Position numbers and translations under genes: made by a program. DNA of 64,000 nucleotides from Reticulitermes lucifugus (Eukaryota > Arthropoda > Insecta > Blattodea > Rhinotermitidae). This document shows, piece by piece, positions 58,636-64,000 of this stretch; position 1 is the first letter of the stretch, and each line of letters begins with the position of its first letter. The notes beneath the pieces were generated by a model that saw nothing but the letters and a program-made list of their open reading frames with translations, was not told the origin of the DNA and ran no database searches. The stretch spans positions 78,785 through 142,784 of the forward strand of contig JAKCWW010000184.1 in assembly GCA_026260175.1 (NCBI GenBank). Reading direction: 5' to 3'.

Positions 58636-58760
58636 GTAACATTTACTGGGTCGATTTCTCTATCGAAGGCAATCATGTTTTTTTTTATTTTAATAAAAAT
58701 GTTCTTAATTATTACCCGACATATTTCGACTTAAAACTAATTCATCATCGGGCGTACACA
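58636..58760 (-). repeat. Degenerate hammerhead-like repeat with partial neighbour copy
   Basis: Minus strand: CCGATGATGAATTAG, AAGTC, GAAA, TATGTC, GGGTAATAATTAAG. The second core strand (GAAA...GUC/GGG) fits a hammerhead, but the first reads CCGATGA. The downstream part (ATTTACTGGGTCGATTTCTC on plus) recurs at 58862-58940 as CATTACTGGGTCAGTTTTTC, so a second, ribozyme-less copy lies beside it in the same orientation. Confidence 0.4.
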
Positions 58761-58963
58761 TTCACGGCGTGGTTCCTCAAACAGTTTGGAATCATAATCT
58801 TAATCTTATTCCCGTTCTTTTGTGAATTCTGACGTACAAGAAAAGATACTAGTCGACATGCCATTACTGGGTCAGTTTTTCCATTGAAAGTTTCCAAATT
58901 ATTTGACTTTAATAAATTTATTTATAAAGATGATTAAAATATTAGTAAAGTAACCTTGATTTC

Positions 58964-59150
58964 AGGCTTCCGCCGCGATGTTAATGAGATCTGCGCTCTT
59001 CTGGGATGTTACGCAGCGTCTTGTGGTAATTGTTTACCGACGCTTCGGGAAAACGTATCGGTCCCATCTTCACGGGTCAAGAGTCCGACGGTAAACAATT
59101 ACCACACGACGCCGTGTAATATCCCAGAAGAGCGAAGATCTCATTATTAA
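58964..59150. mobile_element. Palindromic repeat family F, copy 2
   Basis: The left arm 58986-59041 (GAGATCTGCGCTCTTCTGGG, ATGTTACGCAGCGTC, TGGTAATTGTTTACCGAC) mirrors the right arm 59083-59142. The spacer of about 42 bp carries the minus-strand word GTGAAGATGGGACCGATACG and CCCGAAGCG. The flank AGGCTTCCGCCGCGATG is also shared with copy 1, so the family extends beyond the left arm. Confidence 0.75.
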
Positions 59151-59704
59151 AGTAATTTGCGTGCTTTCAATTTAAAAACAAACGCATTAATTAATACAAA
59201 GACTCGGTGAAAACAAAAAACAGTTACAATAATTTGAAGGAGCTGTCCGATTTTTACGACGTTCTATGCTGAGATAACTGACATCCCTGACATCTACCGG
59301 TACAAGAAACAATCTCACACCATTAGCTGAAGTATACATGACGGTCTCATTCATCTGCCAACTGTGTAAGGAGTTAAGCATGTTTACGAGAGTAAGGTGT
59401 ATATGCATTTGTGTGAAGGAATGTAAGAATGTAAAGATTTGCATGTATACCTTCATGCATGTACGTGTCTGTGCGTAGGATGTATATATACTTGCATATA
59501 TACATATGTGTACTGTTATGTACCAACTGGAGATAATTTATGGGTATTGTCAAATAAGAACAGTAAGTAGGAATTTTTTTTTTGGAAGAAGAAACTGTCG
59601 TTTGCAGTGTAGTGCTAATTACACGTGCCAAATACTGTAACGTTTATAAACTCTGAATTCTGCTCACAGAGTGTATTTATGTGTTTCGTATGATTCTAAG
59701 AGCA

Positions 59705-59795
59705 GACAAATACCGACGTTTCGTAGGATCCTTTACTATATGTCAATCGACATGGTGTGATATTCCAGGAGAAATGAATCTTCAGTAACAGCGCT
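59705..59795 (+). repeat. Family F fragment (probable)
   Basis: ACCGACGTTTCGTAGGATCC, a short divergent stretch, then CATGGTGTGATATTCCAGGA. This order matches the outer part of family F on one side only. Confidence 0.4.
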
Positions 59796-60051
59796 GGGAG
59801 AACCGCAAATAGCGACTGTCCTCCTAACCAGAATAAACTGATTAGTTTTTAAAATGGGGACTAAATTGTTCTTCTGTGAGGCAGAAACAGAATTGTTTTA
59901 TATAAGCATGTATAAGTAATTCAAAACAATTTAGGGTTCAGAAGGGTTAATTCTATTTAAATGTTTATCAGTAAAAGAAATTAGCCAGAAAAATAGCAGC
60001 CAGAGCGGTCGAGACCACTATATATATATATAATATATACATATTTTGTTT

Positions 60052-60305
60052 TACAATGGCACAACAGCCCCTACTGGGCTAGGACCTCCTCATTATCGAG
60101 GCTTCATAATCACACTCAATTAGACACACCACACTCGGTAGGACTCCTCTGGACGAGTGATCAGCCCGAAGCAGAAGCCTGCACCTAAGAACAGACAACA
60201 CTAACAAGAGACAGATATCCATGCCCCGGCGGGATTCGAACCCACAATCCCAGCAAGCGAGCGGCCGCAGACTCACGACCTAGACCGCGCGACCATTGGG
60301 AATCG
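60052..60305 (-). repeat. tRNA-derived SINE, family D, copy 5
   Basis: Minus strand: GGTCGCGCGGTCTAGGTCGT (A box), GTGGGTTCGAATCCCGCCGG (B box), GGCATGGATATCTGTCTCTT, AGAGGAGTCCTACCGAGTGT, GAAGCCTCGATAATGAGGAG and CCCAGTAGGGGCTGTTGTGC, then CATTGTAAAACAAAA. Full length. The AT-rich flanks (ATAATATATACATA on the left, ATAATACATATA on the right) may be a diverged target duplication. Confidence 0.88.
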
Positions 60306-60309
60306 GCAT

Positions 60310-61670
60310 ATAATACATATACCTCCATAATTTGAAGAGGAAAGTTGGTACATCTCTTTCCCGTGAAGTGCAGGCAAAAATCAGTGAGTTCTTGGCAGTC
60401 AAGGTTAATAAAAAGCGTCAAGATTTATTGTTATTCGCTATGCTTCCAGTTACAGTGCCGTCTTCTAAATGCACACTGCGGGATTTCTTGTCTTGTTTAA
60501 AGACCATCTGACACCACTAACACTAATTTTATTGCTTGTTTGTACTTAACCCTATTAACATTTAGTTTACTGTGATAAAAAGGGGAATAATATTACTTTC
60601 TCTTATTCAAGCCTCCATAATTTGAACCAAGAACCCCGCAATGCTTTCTGTCCTCGCCGCCCCTTTCCCACCGTTCATTTAACTTGCCAATTTCTGTCCA
60701 TTGCAAATGAGACGCTACCGTAACTTCATCAGGACGGTGTGTCCATTCCGCAAATAAGTAAGTTCAACCAGAAGTTGGTTCAGTCCGCTATAGCACGTTG
60801 CACTCGATTTTTAATTATCTTCCACTTAGCTTCTAGGTTAAATTATCGTGTTGGAAACTCAGAGCTTTTAGCGTATATTATTGGAGTTTCACGGAATACC
60901 AGGGGGTTTAAACGTGTATGGACTATCAGGTAACTAATGAACACTGACAGCACAGGAGCTGCGATGCGCTGATTTACTGTTTAAACAGAAATAAGTGCAT
61001 TTGAACAATCAGCACAATCGCAAATAAAACATCATTCCATCCACTGTTGCACATTTCGCTCGTGGGTTGAGAATTTTCTGCAAACGAGCTCGATGTCCAT
61101 GTGATATGAAAATATCTTTTATGAAAAATTTCAAATGTTTCAAAATTAAAAAGAGAAACGTAGAAGGAAAGGCGACGGGAATGTAGAACTAAAACTGTTA
61201 CTTTATGAGAAGGTTCGCGATTTGGACAACTCATTTAACAATACTAAAAACTCAGTGCCGCCAAGGATAATTTCGTAGCCTGCATTAGTAAATCAGGAAC
61301 GGAAAGCATTAAATGCATGGAGAATATGGGTGGGGACAGCTGTTGGAAAGCGGTAACTTGGAGGGACAGGGGATAATCTTAAAATGGGTAATTATTTGGG
61401 AGATGTATGGAATAGTAGGTTTTGGTGCGAGTGTTAGCTACCGGGTTCTCTTACGGGAGACTTGTTGTAATAAAGCGTTATCCAGTCGTAATTCCATGTT
61501 AAGTATAAAAAGCCCTACGTTACAAGTAAGATGTTTCGCTTTAATATCCAGAGTCATCACACACAATTTCTCTCCTTCGTGTAGAAGCAATTAAGTGTAA
61601 TTAAGTATAAGAAAATGGATAGGTTACGCAAGCGGCAAATGAATCTAATGTACTGGCCGATTACCAAAAA
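60310..61670. other. No recognisable gene
   Basis: Small frames at 60739, 60974 and 61313 lack recognisable domains. No repeat family recognised. Confidence 0.45.
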
Positions 61671-61672
61671 AC

Positions 61673-62071
61673 TGCAAAAGTTTGTTTTTTACTCTTTTCA
61701 GAGATACAGTCAAAACCAACACATACACTTACGACACGTGATCAGGCTACGGTTTCAGCTCAACGAGCCATCAGGCCTATGACAGAAAACCATGAAAATC
61801 AAACTCTGTAAATTTTGATAAGAGGAAAAACTCCATTTTTAAAATTACATACATAAAATGTACATATACATAAAATGTACGTTCTATATATGTAGTTGTA
61901 AAAAAGGGGGAGTTTTTCTTCTTACAAAAACGCACGGAGTTTGATTTTCATGGTTTTCTGTCATAGGTCTGATGATGGCTCTTTGAGCTGAAACCGTAGC
62001 CTGATCACGGGTCGCAAGTGTGTGTTGGTTTTGACTGTACTACTGAAAATAGTAAAAAATATACTTTTGCA
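61673..62071. mobile_element. 399-bp palindromic element with hammerhead-like motif in each arm
   Basis: The left arm 61673-61860 mirrors the right arm 61885-62071 from GCAAAAGT at the ends to ATAAAATGTAC near the centre. Shared words: CAGTCAAAACCAACACA, GTGATCAGGCTACGGTTTCA, CATGAAAATCAAACTC, GGAAAAACTCC. The right arm has a complete CTGATGATGG core, and the left arm has lost three bases there (CTGATGG). No protein is encoded. Confidence 0.75.
61963..62005 (+). ncRNA. Hammerhead-like motif, both core strands intact
   Basis: CTGATGA at 61969-61975, stem II GGCTC-TTT-GAGCT, GAAA at 61990-61993, a minimal stem III (ACCGT) and cleavage predicted after A61998 (GUA). Stem I can form five pairs (TAGGT with GCCTG, two of them wobble). 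Stem III has almost no loop, which in Penelope-type hammerheads is thought to favour dimers. Confidence 0.45.
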
Positions 62072-62340
62072 TGTACATACCAACGGGGATGTCTAATATT
62101 AAAAAAATAAAGAGCAACCTGTGATTTTTCTCGTGCCTAGAAAACGTAAGCTTATATTACGAGAGCCGAACACAATCTGATACTTGTGTGAATATAAATA
62201 CATTACATATCTTTGGCTTAAACAAGGAAAGAAAGCTAACACATTAGTACAATACAGGAAGATTTCAATGAGTCACGCTTAATTCAAAACCACATACCAA
62301 TATTTAGCAACTACCCACAAATTAGACTAAATGTGATAGC
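62072..62340. other. No recognisable gene
   Basis: Short AT-rich stretch between two ribozyme-bearing repeats. Nothing recognised. Confidence 0.5.
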
Positions 62341-62344
62341 AGGC

Positions 62345-62480
62345 AAAAACATTGGATGTGAAGTGAATGTAGTTTACGAGCCCCCTGATGATGGCCTTGT
62401 AAAGGCCGAAAAATGTGTAGGGGTTGAAGAATAAAGAATATAAAGTGAAAACAGTGCATTTCGTTGGTGCATAATTTTTT
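62345..62480 (+). mobile_element. Short ribozyme-bearing repeat R, copy e
   Basis: AAAAACATTGGATGTGAAG, then GTGAATGTAGTTTACGAG, the hammerhead-like motif, about 34 bp, then GTGCATTTCGTTGGTGCATA and a T-rich end. The order and spacing match the 131-bp insert at 47623-47753, and the upstream word matches copy c at 22385-22565. Non-coding, presumably mobilised in trans. Confidence 0.6.
62381..62424 (+). ncRNA. Best-preserved hammerhead-like ribozyme motif
   Basis: Stem I CCCC (62381-62384) pairs with GGGG (62420-62423). CUGAUGA is at 62385-62391. Stem II GGCCTT-GTA-AAGGCC (62393-62407) is perfect. GAAA is at 62408-62411. A minimal stem III closes on A62411-U62418 around AATGTG, and cleavage is predicted after A62419. 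All invariant core positions match the type I hammerhead consensus. The very short stem III is as reported for Penelope-like element ribozymes. Activity is inferred. Confidence 0.6.
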
Positions 62481-62484
62481 AATT

Positions 62485-63890
62485 GTAAAAATGAACGGTG
62501 AAATTAATATAAAAAAATGAGAAACTAATTTACTCTTGACCTAAGTTAAGGGTTTTAACCAAACGTTATAATGAAATGAACGAACTTGGTAGGCCTAATT
62601 ACTGACATGGGTTTGTCGTTATCAATAGTCAATAGCAGTAACTGCGATTCTACCAGCAGTCAGTGCAAAATATTAATGGTTGCCTTGACTAATAACATCT
62701 CTCTTGCAATGAGCGGAAATCGATTTAAAAAATGTATGCTGCTAGTTTCATCCGCTCCACTAACAGCATGTTCTGTGACACTGTGTGTATGGGCATGTAA
62801 CAGAGATGATATATGTTAGAGTTACTATGTGTGAATATTCTGCAGTAACCGAGGGCGTAGCTACTGACAACGTTAATCGCCAAGCGGTTTTAACATACAC
62901 ATTCATACTCTCAGAGAAGACAGACAGAAAGAGAGGAAGGAAGTGCTTTGTTTAACGATGCTGTAAACTGCTAAGATAATGTAGCGTCGGTAATTGATGA
63001 AGTACGCCAATGGAGTACTGGTAGAATTAGAATGACAAGGGAAACCGAAGCACCTGAAAAAGGAATAGTCACATTGACACTTTGTCTACCGCAAATAAAT
63101 CACGGACTGGACCGGGATCTAACCTGGGACCCCGCGGGGACAGACTGGTAACTAAGCGCAAGTCTAGAATACAAGAAAGTAAGGGGGGAAGGACGCTCAA
63201 GGAGGGTATGTGATAAAGAAGTCTATTGAGTTTTGAAGGGGCGTTTGCAGCTACTAAGTTATCAGGACAGAATGCGTCGTGGAGAACCGCTGTCTATAGG
63301 CCTTAAAATTGCAAAGACAGGCTTACCTTAGATTTTCTTACAGTTCTGGTACTTGGAGTACTGGATAATTTGAAGTGATTAGCGTTGGCTGTTAGAAGTA
63401 ATTTTGATGCGTTTTATGAACAAATGTATTCCGCAGGCTGTAAAAAGTTCAAGCGAGCGAAAACCTCGAGTTGTAACAAAGTCGAATAACATTTACAATG
63501 ACGAAACACAAGTTTATGATAGAATGACTACATATTCCAGTTTCCTTCAAACGTTCAAATATAAGCGAGGATATTAGTGTATTTTGAACATAAAAGGAAA
63601 TAAAGTTGTTGATTTTCACAAAGGAAGCCCGAGCTCCTTTTTATAGCTTTGTATTCGAGAGGAAACGATCCAATTTACTTCGTATTACTCCTCAGTTTTT
63701 CAGAAAAACACCACGGCGATACCTTCAAACAGGTCACAAACGTCACCTTACAAATTCTTTTACATTTATCGTTCATATTTCCCTCTGATATGGCACTACA
63801 TGATTCACTACTTTATGACAGCTGTATTAATTTAAAAGTCTGACGGACATTACAGAGTCTGGTTCTGATTTGATCAAGTATTCACAATTG
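62485..63890. other. No recognisable gene
   Basis: Small frames at 62586-62819 and 63606-63843 lack recognisable domains. No repeat family recognised. Confidence 0.45.
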
Positions 63891-63895
63891 TTTTT

Positions 63896-64000
63896 TTCAA
63901 TGGCTCGATAGCCCCTTGGGGGCCTAGGCCGCCTCAATTTTCGAGGCTTCACAATCACACTTTTAGACACACCACACTCGGTAGGACTCCTCTGGACGAG
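63896..64000 (-). repeat. tRNA-derived SINE, family D, copy 7, cut by window end
   Basis: Minus strand from the window edge: CTCGTCCAGAGGAGTCCTAC, CGAGTGTGGTGTGTC, GAAGCCTCGAAAATTGAGGC, GGCCTAGGCCCCCAAGGGGC and TATCGAGCCATTG, then an A-rich end. Only the 3' part is inside the window. The tRNA-like head is expected beyond position 64000. Confidence 0.85.

Noticed and set aside
59705-59795. Independent hammerhead motif at CCGACGTTTCG
   Set aside because: Only the second core strand is recognisable. No CUGANGA-like strand or stems could be placed, so it is listed only as a family F fragment.
1-64000. CRISPR array, bacterial operon or phage system
   Set aside because: No spaced direct repeats, no dense same-strand genes and no Shine-Dalgarno-led frames. 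Repeat content is eukaryotic throughout.

Overview
This window looks like non-coding, repeat-rich nuclear DNA from an arthropod, most likely an insect with a large genome. The species cannot be read from the sequence. The DNA is AT-rich and no open reading frame exceeds about 140 codons. I found no rRNA gene, no free-standing tRNA gene and no convincing multi-exon host gene. What can be recognised is transposable-element sequence: three tRNA-derived SINE families, Tc1/mariner-like elements, decayed LINE 3' ends, palindromic (fold-back) elements, and many short repeats carrying hammerhead-ribozyme-like cores of the kind known from Penelope-like retroelements.

Layout. 0-10 kb: one SINE of family A, one old SINE of family B, a 76-bp-arm inverted repeat with a hammerhead-like core (6.6 kb) and a nearly loop-free 124-bp palindrome (7.4 kb). 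10-23 kb: a second SINE-A, an inverted pair of ribozyme-like repeats (10.4/10.8 kb), SINE-B copies (12.5 and 21 kb), a second inverted ribozyme pair (15.9/16.4 kb), a speculative exon (22.0 kb) and another ribozyme repeat (22.45 kb). 23-36 kb: SINE-D, SINE-B and SINE-A copies, a LINE ORF2 C-terminal remnant (29.9-30.2 kb) and long featureless stretches. 36-41 kb: LINE tails, microsatellites, SINE-B copies and a head-to-head SINE-D pair containing a 50-N assembly gap. 45-48.3 kb is the richest part: an 840-bp palindrome with ribozyme-like cores in both arms, then a nested stack in which a mariner-like element contains a SINE-B and a second mariner derivative, and the latter contains a 131-bp ribozyme-bearing insert with a clean 12-bp target-site duplication. 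50-64 kb: SINE-D copies, two related palindromes (54.6 and 59.0 kb), a 399-bp palindrome with hammerhead-like cores (61.7-62.1 kb), the best-preserved hammerhead-like motif (62.38 kb) and a SINE cut by the window end.

No genes act together here in an operon or pathway sense. The common thread is retrotransposition and DNA transposition. Two points deserve attention. First, the short ribozyme repeats behave as mobile units: one has a precise target duplication, and an uninterrupted copy of its insertion site survives in the opposite arm of the host element. Second, ribozyme-bearing repeats repeatedly occur as inverted pairs or palindromes. Hammerhead assignments rest on matching the core (CUGANGA ... 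GAAA ... UH) and short stems by eye. Self-cleavage is inferred, not shown.
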